Assembly: GCA_965208275.1 (NCBI GenBank)
Contig: OZ242331.1
Span: 4,526,001 to 4,590,000, forward strand
Origin: Bin5 sp022827195
GTDB taxonomy: Bacteria > Chloroflexota > Anaerolineae > Caldilineales > Caldilineaceae
Direction: 5' to 3'
DNA: 64,000 nt
Shown here: positions 30,148-38,437 of the stretch, piece after piece
Numbering within the stretch: the first letter of the stretch is position 1
Layout: every line of letters starts with the position of its first letter
Notes under the pieces: model-generated
Told to the model about the DNA's origin: nothing
Seen by the model: the letters and a program-made list of their open reading frames with translations, nothing else
Database searches by the model: none
Made by a program: the position numbers and the translations under genes

Positions 30148-30950
30148 TAGCCGATCCCGCGCAGATAGTCGACCATGCCCTCGCTGCGCTCCGCCTCGCT
30201 GATCGGGTCATCGCGGCCTGGAATTGGCTGGCCGGGGCAGGCGGTTACCCAACGCGCGTAGCCGATCCCGTCCAGCGCCTCCTTGATCGCCGGGAAGTCC
30301 ACGTTTTCGTGCTCCCCGACCTGGCACCATTGCGGGTCGTAGAAGCCGTCCGCGCGGCGCGTGGTGGTCGCCCAGTCCTGCAGATGTACATAGTTCAGCT
30401 GCGCGCGAAAGTCCTGCAGCGACGCGGCCGGGTCATACCCCCACAGCTGCGCGTGCGAAACGTCGATACAGAGCTTGGCCGTGCGCAGGCTGGCCATGTA
30501 CAGCTTCCAGTGCTCGATCGAATCGACCAGCAGATTGGTGTGGATGTGATAGGTCAGCTCCAGGCCGAACTGGGCCGCGTACTCGGCCCACTCGTCGGCG
30601 CCCTCCGCGGCCGCCCTGACATCGTCATCGCTCACCGCGCGGCCCTCCGGCTTACCGCCGTTCATGTACATGTAGCAGTCACAGCCCATCTCCGCGGCAA
30701 ACTCCATCCGCCGCCGGTTCAGCTCGACGTTCTCGCGGTCTCGGCTGTCCGGCGAGCCGTTGGCGGTAAGCACGACGAGGGGCATCCCCGCGTCGTCGCA
30801 GATACGCCGCATCCGCGCCGGTGTGCCCATCCAGTCCAGGGGCAGCCGGCTCTCCCAGCCCTGCCATCCCGCCTCGGCCAGCTTGTTCAGCGCCGGCCCG
30901 AGCTCAGGATTTTGCCAGCGCAACGTACAATAGGCGAGCTTGTAGCTCAT
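30144..30950 (-). CDS. Sugar phosphate isomerase/epimerase family protein (TIM barrel)
   Basis: A 268-aa xylose-isomerase-like TIM barrel of the AP-endonuclease-2/IolE superfamily. Metal-ligand positions can be seen in GLELTYHIHTNLL, CIDVSHAQLWG, YVHLQDW and the C-terminal YARWVTACPG, where the terminal acidic residue usual in the family is not clear. The start at ATG 30950 has GGAGAA 5 bases upstream; the frame extends 14 codons further. Substrate is unknown. It is 34 bp downstream of the epimerase gene on the same strand. Confidence 0.85.
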   Translation of the reverse strand: MSYKLAYCTLRWQNPELGPALNKLAEAGWQGWESRLPLDWMGTPARMRRICDDAGMPLVVLTANGSPDSRDRENVELNRRRMEFAAEMGCDCYMYMNGGKPEGRAVSDDDVRAAAEGADEWAEYAAQFGLELTYHIHTNLLVDSIEHWKLYMASLRTAKLCIDVSHAQLWGYDPAASLQDFRAQLNYVHLQDWATTTRRADGFYDPQWCQVGEHENVDFPAIKEALDGIGYARWVTACPGQPIPGRDDPISEAERSEGMVDYLRGIGY

Positions 30951-30984
30951 GCTCGTTCTCCTTGAATTCGATTGGATGCGTTGC

Positions 30985-31929
30985 CTATTCAATGCGCGTT
31001 ACGTCGTCCACGGGCTGATAGCCGAGGTAGCGCCGCGTCTCCTCCAGGCTCCAGGCCATGCCGCTATTGCCGGACATGCCGTTGACTACGATTGCCGGCG
31101 CCGGCCACCCGCTTGCATCGGCGTTGACCGCGCGTTCAAACAGATGGACAAAGTCCCGGTTCGAGAGCCACATCAGGCGGAACCAGCGCTCTGCACGCCG
31201 GTAGCCCTCCGGGTCGGGGTGGGACTCTGCGCCGCCGCTCTCCGTGCCGGGTTCGCCGGTGGCGTTGAGCGTCCCGGGCCGGTTCTCACCCGGCTGGCAC
31301 CAGCCGATGCGCACGCTGACAAAGTTTGTCGAGCCGCCGGATCGCGCGCCCAGCGCCCGGCAGATGCGTTCGCCCACCATTTTGGTCGTCGAGTATGCGG
31401 TCGCGTCCAGCGGCGGCTCGGCCTTCTCCCACACGGTGCCAACGCCCAGTGGCCGGTCGGGGTGCAGTTCGCCCGGCCCGACCGTGGCCGCCAGGGGGTT
31501 GTCCTTGTAGCGGCCCATGACATGATTCGAGGTGGCGAAAACAAAGCGCTCGACCGACGGGCTGTCGGCCGCGGCCAGCGCCACATTGAGCGTCATGTCG
31601 ATCGACAAAGCCGCTTCGTCCCAGCTTGCGTCGGGGTAGGGGTTGCATGCGGCGAAATGAACGACCGCCTCCACCCGCGCCAGCGCATCCCGCCAGCGGT
31701 TGTCGCAGGGATCGTTCAGATCGCACTCAAGCAGCTCGACCGCCGGGGCGGCGCCCGTCATGTTCTGTGCGGCCGCGGCCTGCAGCGCTTCCAGCTGTTC
31801 GCTTGACGGGGCGCGCACGTCCAGCCCGATCAACCGCGCGCACGGCGTGGTACGCGCCAGGTGATGCAGCAGCTTCGTGCCCAGATTTCCGAGCCCGCCC
31901 GTGACCGCCACGGAACGAGAATGCGGCAT
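30985..31929 (-). CDS. NAD-dependent epimerase/dehydratase family protein
   Basis: A 314-aa extended SDR. The NAD motif TGGLGNLGTKLL is at the start and the catalytic YSTTKMVGE (Tyr-x3-Lys) is near residue 183. It most resembles the sugar or uronate dehydrogenase/epimerase branch (SDR_a), so a uronate dehydrogenase role would fit the sugar-acid neighbourhood, but this is inference. ATG 31929 has GGAAAGA upstream; the frame continues upstream without domain sequence. It follows in the same direction as the molybdenum hydroxylase gene. Confidence 0.85.
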   Translation of the reverse strand: MPHSRSVAVTGGLGNLGTKLLHHLARTTPCARLIGLDVRAPSSEQLEALQAAAAQNMTGAAPAVELLECDLNDPCDNRWRDALARVEAVVHFAACNPYPDASWDEAALSIDMTLNVALAAADSPSVERFVFATSNHVMGRYKDNPLAATVGPGELHPDRPLGVGTVWEKAEPPLDATAYSTTKMVGERICRALGARSGGSTNFVSVRIGWCQPGENRPGTLNATGEPGTESGGAESHPDPEGYRRAERWFRLMWLSNRDFVHLFERAVNADASGWPAPAIVVNGMSGNSGMAWSLEETRRYLGYQPVDDVTRIE

Positions 31930-32082
31930 TTGACAGGTCTTTCCTACATCCAGCTCTTTCAGACCAACGCGCTTGTCCGCCCTATCGAACCAAAAGGCGG
32001 GCCGGTCAACACATGGTCTACCGACCCGCCTTCTCAAGCAGTTGCACGACCGGAGCAGCAGCCGGCCGCATTTCGCTGGCAG

Positions 32083-34359
32083 CTAGGCGCCGTTCTTCTC
32101 CCAGATCGTTTCCAGCAGCCGTGCCGGCGACATTGGCAGTTCAGTCGGCCGCACGCCGATGGCATCATAAATGGCGTTGGCGAGGGCGCCCGCCGGCGGC
32201 ACGATCGGCACCTCGCCCACACCGCGCACCCCGAACGGATGGTCCGGGTTGGTGATCTCGACGAGAACCGGCTCGATCATCGGCAGGTCCAGCGCCGTCG
32301 GCATGCGATAGTCCAGCAGACTGGCGTTCAGCAGGTGCCCTTCGTCGTCGTAGATGTACTCCTCGTTCATGGCCCAGCCGATCCCCTGTACGACACCGCC
32401 CTGGATCTGGCCCTCCACGTAGCTGGGATGGATCGCCTTGCCCACGTCCTGCACCGCGGTGTAGCGCAGAATATCAACTTTGCCTGTATCCGGGTCAACC
32501 TCCACGTCGACGATATGTGTGCCGAAGCACGGCCCTGCGCCATCGGTCTCCATCGTCACGCTGGCGGTCAGGGCTTCGTAGCCGCTGGAAAGCTGCTGGG
32601 CCGCGTCCTTGAATCCGACGCTGTGGCCGTTGCCGTGGAACTTGCCGTCCGCGTAGACCACGTCGGCCTCGTCCATTTCCCAGTAGTCGGCCAGCTGTAC
32701 GCCCATCTTCTTGCGCAGCTCAAGCCCCAGCTGGTGTGTCGTGACGCCGATCTTGTGGGTGACGCTGCTGCCGCCCGTACCGCTGGTGTAGCCGATCGAG
32801 TCGGTGTCCACGACCTGCGGGTTGATGTCCTCAGCCGCAAGGCCGATCGTCTCGGCGAGCATCATCGCGGCGGAGGCGCGGGTGCCGCCGATGTCGGCGG
32901 AACCTTCCATCAGGTTCACGGTGCCGTCGGCATTGACAATCGCGGTCACACTGGACGGTCCGGTGCCGTTGAACCAGAAACCGGATGCCACACCCCGGCC
33001 GCGATTCTTGCCGTCGATCGGATCCGCCATGTGGGGATGGTCGATGGCGGCCTCTACAGTCTCCTTGTAGCCGATGCGCTTGTATTCGGGTCCGTCCGGG
33101 CGTCGGTCCCCTTCCTGGGCGGCGTTGAGGTGCCGGAACTCCAGCGGGTCGATACCCAGTTTCTCGGCCAGCTCGTCGATGACCGTCTCCGAGGCAAAGG
33201 CCGCGTTCGTGCCGCCCGGCGCGCGGTAGGCGCCGCTCTGGGGACGGTTCACAACGACGTCGTAGCCGTCGATGCGCAGGTTGTCCAGCTTGTAGGGGGA
33301 CAGAATCACGCCGGCGCCGGCGCCGACCGGCGAGCCGGGATATGCGCCGGCCTCATACACCAAGTCGGCCTCAACCGCGGTGATGCGGCCGTCCTTTTTG
33401 GCGCCCATCTTCACCTTGATGTAGCTGCCCGACGTGGGGCCGGTCGCCAGCAACACCTCGGCGCGGGTCAGCGCGATCTTGACCGGTCGGTGTCCGCTCT
33501 TGCGCGAGAGCAGAGCGGCCGGCAGGTCGGTGTAAGGTGTGAACTTGCCGCCGAAACCGCCCCCAATCTCCGCCGGTGTCACCTTCACCTGCGAAACGGG
33601 CACCTGCAGGAGCGCGGCCACCGAGTCCCGGATCTGAAACGGGCCCTGCGTGCTGGTCCAGATGTCGATCTGGTCGTCGGCCCGCCACTGGACGGTCGAG
33701 GCCTGCGGCTCAATATAGCCTTGGTGGACCATCGCGGTGGTGAACTCCCGCTCGACAATCGCGTCCGCTTCGGCGTAACCGGCCTCCAGGTCGCCGCGCG
33801 CGTGGCGGAACTGCTGCGCGATGTTCGTGGGTTTGTCGCCCACTTCGCCCAGGGCGACGGTGCGCAACCCGTCCAGAAGAATGGGCGCGTCGTCGGCCAT
33901 TGCCTCGCGTACATCCAGCACCGCTTCGAGGACCTCGTACTCGACATCGATCAGGCCGACCGCCTCCTCGGCGACATGGACGCTGTTGGCCGCGACCGCG
34001 GCGATGGCGTGGCCGTGATAGAGCACCTTGTCCTGCGCCAGCATATTGGCGCTCAGATACTTCAGATTCACCGCGTCTTCGCCCATCTCCTGAATTTTGT
34101 CCGCCGCCTCGGCCAGGTCCGCCGTCGTGACGATCGCGGTGACGCCGGGCAACGCTTCGGCTTTGCTCGTATCGATATTGAGGATGCGCGCGTGAGCGTG
34201 GGGACTGCGTAGAATCTTGCCGTACAACATCCCCGGCAGATTCTGGTCAGCTGCGTAGCGGGCTGCGCCCAGGACCTTGTCCGTTCCGTCGTGCCGGATG
34301 GGCCGGGTCCCAATTACCTGATAGCTTGCGGACTCAGCCGATTTGCCGTTCTCTGCCAT
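32083..34359 (-). CDS. Xanthine-dehydrogenase-family molybdopterin-binding subunit
   Basis: A 758-aa large subunit of a molybdenum hydroxylase, which hydroxylates heterocycles, aldehydes or similar compounds using water. N-terminal GTRPIRHDGTDKVLGAARYA is the hammerhead domain; later blocks are GGGFGGKFTPY, SGAYRAPGGTNAAF (the arginine loop), GGVVQGIGWAMNEEY, and GVRGVGEVPIVPPAGALANA with the catalytic Glu near the C-terminus. It is not CoxL: the AYRCSF loop is absent. Start ATG 34359 has AAGGAGA 7 bases upstream. The FAD and 2Fe-2S subunits, usually neighbours, are not in this window. Confidence 0.92.
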   Translation of the reverse strand: MAENGKSAESASYQVIGTRPIRHDGTDKVLGAARYAADQNLPGMLYGKILRSPHAHARILNIDTSKAEALPGVTAIVTTADLAEAADKIQEMGEDAVNLKYLSANMLAQDKVLYHGHAIAAVAANSVHVAEEAVGLIDVEYEVLEAVLDVREAMADDAPILLDGLRTVALGEVGDKPTNIAQQFRHARGDLEAGYAEADAIVEREFTTAMVHQGYIEPQASTVQWRADDQIDIWTSTQGPFQIRDSVAALLQVPVSQVKVTPAEIGGGFGGKFTPYTDLPAALLSRKSGHRPVKIALTRAEVLLATGPTSGSYIKVKMGAKKDGRITAVEADLVYEAGAYPGSPVGAGAGVILSPYKLDNLRIDGYDVVVNRPQSGAYRAPGGTNAAFASETVIDELAEKLGIDPLEFRHLNAAQEGDRRPDGPEYKRIGYKETVEAAIDHPHMADPIDGKNRGRGVASGFWFNGTGPSSVTAIVNADGTVNLMEGSADIGGTRASAAMMLAETIGLAAEDINPQVVDTDSIGYTSGTGGSSVTHKIGVTTHQLGLELRKKMGVQLADYWEMDEADVVYADGKFHGNGHSVGFKDAAQQLSSGYEALTASVTMETDGAGPCFGTHIVDVEVDPDTGKVDILRYTAVQDVGKAIHPSYVEGQIQGGVVQGIGWAMNEEYIYDDEGHLLNASLLDYRMPTALDLPMIEPVLVEITNPDHPFGVRGVGEVPIVPPAGALANAIYDAIGVRPTELPMSPARLLETIWEKNGA

Positions 34360-34814
34360 AAAGAGGTCTCCTTGCGTATTGATTGCGTTGTAGAAAGCTG
34401 CTTGCAGACTTCGGAAGCTAAACTGTTTACGAACGGTCCGATCGGTATTCGTCGCCGGTTTGGCGTGATCAGCAGTCGCACTTAACAGATGGACATCCGG
34501 GAAGAAGTCACGCAATCGCCATCCATCGCATCCGCGTCATGGTAGGCGATCGCATCGGATTGTACCGATCTTCACTTGCTGCGTCAAGCGGCCATTTGCC
34601 GGGGACTGCCTGTAGTGTGGTTGCTTTTTCGGTGAAAAACTGTCCAGAATAGTTGGCTGCGCAACTGGTCCCGCGGTCGGGGCTCTGTTCGATTTGGACG
34701 GGTCCGCCTGCCCCGACTGTGGGTCGTGCGACTGGTGAGAGGGCATTTTATCACGATTCCGTCGGCCCAATCCATCGGCAGCGGTCGCGGCGGAAGATTC
34801 AGTATGCCTCTCCG
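34360..34814. other. Intergenic region upstream of the molybdenum hydroxylase gene
   Basis: 455 bp without a convincing gene. It holds a good minus-strand promoter (34559-34587) and, at 34676-34717, a long-loop inverted repeat GTCGGGG/CCCCGAC enclosing GGAC/GTCC. The DUF3500 gene ends at the right edge, so the repeat could help end that transcript, though no T-run is visible. Confidence 0.45.
34559..34587 (-). promoter_or_regulatory. Promoter of the molybdenum hydroxylase gene
   Basis: Minus-strand TTGACG (34582-34587), a 17-bp spacer and TACAAT (34559-34564): both hexamers match 5/6. The implied leader to ATG 34359 is about 195 nt, long enough for post-transcriptional control, but no known riboswitch was recognised in it. 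Confidence 0.65.
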
Positions 34815-35909
34815 CTAATGATGGTGGACGTAGTGGTGCGCCAGAATACCTCTGCCAAAATCGTTGTCCGGGTCGCGCCAGACGGAATGGATGTGGTTGG
34901 CGTCGTTCTGCGTATTGTCGTATTCGCACACGAAGCGCGGTCCTTGAATGCGGTAGTAGTGGCCCTGTCTCTTCTCGAGCCCGCCGGCCCAGGCAAAGTG
35001 GATGCCGTCCAGCCCGTTTACGCGCAGATTGTCCCACTCGATCTCGGCCAGCTCGTCCGGCATGCGGTGGACGTATTCACCGATCAGTGCCAGCAGCAAC
35101 TCCTGCTGGCCGCTGTTCATGCGGCTGTGGCAAAGGCCGGTCGGCGTCTCGGAGTAGCGCAATGCCTCGATGTGTCCATTGTTCAAGTCGTGGGCATTAA
35201 TCCAGACGTTCATGTCAGGATAATGGGCCGGCATATGCAGGGTACCCTCGGAAATCTCGGGCAGATTGTAGAGCACATTATCGGGCGGCGCACCTGGGGA
35301 GACGCGTGCGACGGCCAGGGCTTCGTCGTCAAAGGAGTGGACCAGCTCTCTGGCCAGGTCCTCGGTGCCGGCAAGAGGGCGGAGTTCGGTCGACGGGCTG
35401 AAGGGAGCGTCGGCCGGATTCGAGCCGAAAAACAGAGGTGTGGGCGCAACGATCTTGCCATCGGCGATCGTGAAGTTCAACGAGACATGATGACCTTCAA
35501 AACGCCAGCCCCACACGCCTGTCTCGGCCGGGCTGCCGAAGATACTCACGTAGTAAAGTAGCGGGTCCCTGCTCGGATGCGGCCGCCGCCATCCTTCGAA
35601 CAGATCGAGTGTGTTCTCGTGCCCCATTACCGTTGAAACGGTCACAAATCCGCCGCGACTGACGCCGGTCTTGACCAGTTGCAGCGCCTTCTGCCTCTGT
35701 GGGAACGCCATCTCGGACAGCGAGAGCCCTTTGCGCAGTATCGGCGTATAGTTCCAGTTTGTGCGCTCCAACTGGTCGTCAAAGGACATGACCGCTCTGT
35801 GTTTCTGGTCCATGGTCAGACAGGCCAGAAAGGTCGTTGCGGCTTCACCCATGCGCCGGACAACGGTTTGCGCGCCGGCGCCGGTCAGCGTGTCGATTGT
35901 CTGTGTCAT
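34815..35909 (-). CDS. DUF3500 domain-containing protein
   Basis: A 364-aa protein of the DUF3500 family, whose function is not established. The family core is recognisable in YYVSIFGSPAETGVWGWRFEGHHVSLNF and in the C-terminal IHFAWAGGLEKRQGHYYRIQG, followed by a His-rich tail (HHYVHHH). No signal peptide or membrane segment is present. ATG 35909 is chosen because AAAGGA is 7 bases upstream; the frame is open 15 codons further. It lies upstream of, and codirectional with, the molybdenum hydroxylase. Confidence 0.82.
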   Translation of the reverse strand: MTQTIDTLTGAGAQTVVRRMGEAATTFLACLTMDQKHRAVMSFDDQLERTNWNYTPILRKGLSLSEMAFPQRQKALQLVKTGVSRGGFVTVSTVMGHENTLDLFEGWRRPHPSRDPLLYYVSIFGSPAETGVWGWRFEGHHVSLNFTIADGKIVAPTPLFFGSNPADAPFSPSTELRPLAGTEDLARELVHSFDDEALAVARVSPGAPPDNVLYNLPEISEGTLHMPAHYPDMNVWINAHDLNNGHIEALRYSETPTGLCHSRMNSGQQELLLALIGEYVHRMPDELAEIEWDNLRVNGLDGIHFAWAGGLEKRQGHYYRIQGPRFVCEYDNTQNDANHIHSVWRDPDNDFGRGILAHHYVHHH

Positions 35910-36700
35910 GCGTGCATCCTTTGTGCGAACTGCCGCCAATTCTGCGAACGGCAACTTTTCGTCAGTAAATTCTGGCTTTCGGTGGAACGCTGTATGGAGT
36001 CATTCCAAGCAGTACCTGGTAACCGACATGGTACGCCCAATCGTACCGCAAATGCGTGGATTGCTCAACAAGTAGAACGGAGCGGGGTGCAGTCCAACAT
36101 TGGAGTACAAATCCCTTTACCTCGTGCAGCAACCGAGTCATACCGGGCCTCTGCAGTTCCTGACCACCGACCACCGCAGTTTGGACGGTCGGGACTTCGG
36201 CCCTCCCTTGTGCGGGGGGAGTCCCCCCGCAACGCCCCCCTGACACCTCTCCACTCGCCAACTGAAGGATCTGATGTAGCCCTGCGCAACCAGCCGCCTA
36301 GCGCGCCGCCCCCCAATCAACGCACCCCACGGCCACGGTAGGGGCAGGCTCCGTACCTGCCCTGCGCCTGCCCTATGCCTCTCCCAAAGCCGGCATACAA
36401 TTTCAGCCACCGCCGGCACGGATTCCCCGCCCGACGATTCCCACCCCAAATGTGGGCTGCCCTCACGGCGCGGGTCGGAGGGCCGCGAATGGAAAAACAG
36501 CGACGCGACGCCCGCCCCCGCCTAGTCCAAACCCATCCGCCGGCAATCCTTCGCTGATAGGCACGCTCAGAACGGCTGCCCACCGGCAAGAGGCGGTCGG
36601 GACGGGATCGAAACACGCCCAAAAGCAGTGCTTCCACATGAAGCCCCTTTTATGTATAATACGCCGACCCTGCTCAATTCAGCGGGCAATCGGACGGTCT
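35910..36700. other. Long intergenic region with hairpins and a tRNA-like remnant
   Basis: 790 bp with no convincing gene. At 36052-36131 the plus strand resembles a decayed tRNA (GTGGATTGCTCAACAAGTAGAAC, then GTACAAATCCC) but acceptor and T stems no longer pair. Two perfect hairpins follow: TGCGGGGGG/CCCCCCGCA at 36212-36232 (9 bp, loop AGT) and GGGCAGG/CCTGCCC at 36342-36362 (7 bp). Neither has a T-run. A promoter for the DHH gene is at the right end. Confidence 0.5.
36632..36660 (+). promoter_or_regulatory. Putative promoter of the DHH phosphoesterase gene
   Basis: A perfect TATAAT at 36655-36660 lies 40 bp before ATG 36701. The -35 region (TTCCAC, 36632-36637) is a poor match, so the call rests mainly on the -10 and its position. 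Confidence 0.45.
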
Positions 36701-38041
36701 ATGGAAGAAAAACCGAACTCCGTGCTCTCCCTGCCGGACGACTATAGCAGCCGGCGGCGGAGCTCTACGGAGAAGCGAGTTCAGCAGATTGTCGAACTCC
36801 TCGACAAAAAGGACAACGTCCTGGTTCTGATGCACAATGATCCGGACCCGGACGCGATCGCCAGCGCCCGCGCCTTGGAAGAGCTGCTGCGTATGCACGC
36901 GCCGACCACTGAGGTCACGCTGGGGCACGGCGGCATCATCGGCCGCGCCGAAAACAGCACCATGGCCGGCCTTGTCATGCCCCATGGCGTGCGCATTCCG
37001 CAGAGATCCGCGTCCGAAAGGATCATGATGTTTGACGGGGTCATGCTGGTTGATACCCAGCCGATCGCCGCCAATCACGTGCTGTGGAACACGGACTATC
37101 CACGCGAAGAGGTAGTGGCCGCCATCGATCATCATCCGCCGCGGCGCAGCCAGCTGCGGGCCAAAGTGCACGATGTACGCCCGGAGGTGGGCGCGTCGGC
37201 CACGATCATGTGCGAGTATCTCGCCGTGGCCGATGTTCCGATCGACGCGCAGTTGGCAACCGCGCTCTTCTACGGCATCAAGTCCGATACCCTTGGCCTG
37301 AGCCGCCACACTTCGGACCTGGACATCTGGGCCTACTCGACGCTGCGCCACCTGATCCAGACCGAACTGCTCAACCGCATCGAACATGTGCAGCTTCCCC
37401 GCACCTACTTCCGCAGCATCAGCGACGCGCTGGCCAACACGACGATCTACACTGTGAGCGCGCCGCTCGCAGTCGAAGATGAGTTGGAGGAGGAAGAGGC
37501 GGAAGAGAGCCAGGACGGAGAGCAGGACGATAGTTACAGGTCGGACCTGCAGCGGTTCGATCTCGATATCTTCGCGCTTTCGCGCATGCTTGCGCCCGAT
37601 ACGTCGGGCTCGTCATCGCTGGACCAGGCTGACGGGTCGGAAGAGGATGACGAAGAGGAAGAGGCGGCCGAAGTCACCGGCGATATCGCCGTCAGTCTGT
37701 TGTTCGATATGCCGAGGCCGGATATGGCGGCCGAGGTGGCGGACCTGCTGATGCGCATGGAGAATGTCTCCTGGGTCGTCTGTTTGGGAATCTTCGAGGA
37801 GGTGGGCGTGATGTCGGTGCGCGCGGCCGATTCGAATGCCCGCGCCGGCCGGCTGGTACGCGTTATCGCCGGCAGGAACGGCTCCGCAGGCGGCCACAAC
37901 ACGATGGCCGGCGGACGCATCCATCTCCCTAACAAGACGCCGGCGGAGCGGATCGCCGAGCTGCACGCGCTGGTGCCCCGCTTTCTCAAAGAGCTGGGCG
38001 CCGGTGAAGACGTCGGCGTGCCGCTGCTCGAGTCGAAGTGA
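36701..38041 (+). CDS. DHH family phosphoesterase (NrnA-like) with acidic insertion
   Basis: A 446-aa DHH/DHHA1 protein, a family that includes nanoRNases and cyclic-dinucleotide phosphodiesterases. Motif I reads MHNDPDPDAIAS (residues ~45-56), motif III is AIDHHPP (~140-146), and the C-terminal DHHA1 substrate motif is GGHNTMAGG. Between the two domains, at residues ~258-322, is an unusually acidic, low-complexity stretch (EDELEEEEAEES and GSEEDDEEEEAAE) that relatives normally lack. ATG 36701 is chosen over the longer open frame because it is preceded by TATAAT and the domain starts here. A small unknown protein and a mevalonate decarboxylase gene follow. Confidence 0.88.
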   Translation: MEEKPNSVLSLPDDYSSRRRSSTEKRVQQIVELLDKKDNVLVLMHNDPDPDAIASARALEELLRMHAPTTEVTLGHGGIIGRAENSTMAGLVMPHGVRIPQRSASERIMMFDGVMLVDTQPIAANHVLWNTDYPREEVVAAIDHHPPRRSQLRAKVHDVRPEVGASATIMCEYLAVADVPIDAQLATALFYGIKSDTLGLSRHTSDLDIWAYSTLRHLIQTELLNRIEHVQLPRTYFRSISDALANTTIYTVSAPLAVEDELEEEEAEESQDGEQDDSYRSDLQRFDLDIFALSRMLAPDTSGSSSLDQADGSEEDDEEEEAAEVTGDIAVSLLFDMPRPDMAAEVADLLMRMENVSWVVCLGIFEEVGVMSVRAADSNARAGRLVRVIAGRNGSAGGHNTMAGGRIHLPNKTPAERIAELHALVPRFLKELGAGEDVGVPLLESK

Positions 38042-38127
38042 GGCAGGATTCCGCTGCCCGATAAACAGACCCGCAAGCAGGGCGCAGCGACAGACCGACC
38101 GCAAGATGCACCACCAGGAGCCGTTCG

Positions 38128-38430
38128 ATGCCGATCAGCGCGCCGTCGTTGGGGGATGAGGAAGACCGCCGCGATCCCCGCTTTCAGGACGACGATCTGT
38201 ATGATTCCGAGCAGCTCGAATTTCCGGAGCTGACGCCGGGTCAGGCCGAGACGGTGCTCAAACGGCTGGGGGCCGGCGTGGTCGAAAAGCTGGCGCTGGT
38301 CGAGGGCATTGGCTGGCAGGCGCGCATCGAACCGGTCGACCGCGGGGTGACGGTCCACTTCCGCGCCCACGATGAGCTGCTCGACGACCTTCTGCGCCGC
38401 TTCGAGCAGCAGGCAGAGCGGGAAACCTAG
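38128..38430 (+). CDS. Small protein of unknown function
   Basis: A 100-aa acidic protein; no family is recognised. The first ~30 residues are acidic and probably disordered (GDEEDRRDP, DDDLYDSEQ). The rest is a compact alpha/beta sequence (GQAETVLKRLGAGVVEKL, then GVTVHFRAHDELLDDLL). CAGGAG lies 7 bases before the ATG, supporting translation. It is 86 bp after the DHH gene and 7 bp before the decarboxylase start, so it is probably part of one transcript. Confidence 0.65.
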   Translation: MPISAPSLGDEEDRRDPRFQDDDLYDSEQLEFPELTPGQAETVLKRLGAGVVEKLALVEGIGWQARIEPVDRGVTVHFRAHDELLDDLLRRFEQQAERET

Positions 38431-38437
38431 TCGTTCG

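Noticed and set aside
31861..34212. A 783-aa open frame on the plus strand opposite the molybdenum hydroxylase gene
   Set aside because: It is antisense to a clear 758-aa enzyme, contains no family-like sequence, and arises from GC-rich codon usage.
36701..38041. A second RecJ
   Set aside because: It shares DHH/DHHA1 motifs but lacks the RecJ OB domain and has NrnA-like length; recJ proper is at 55197-56936.
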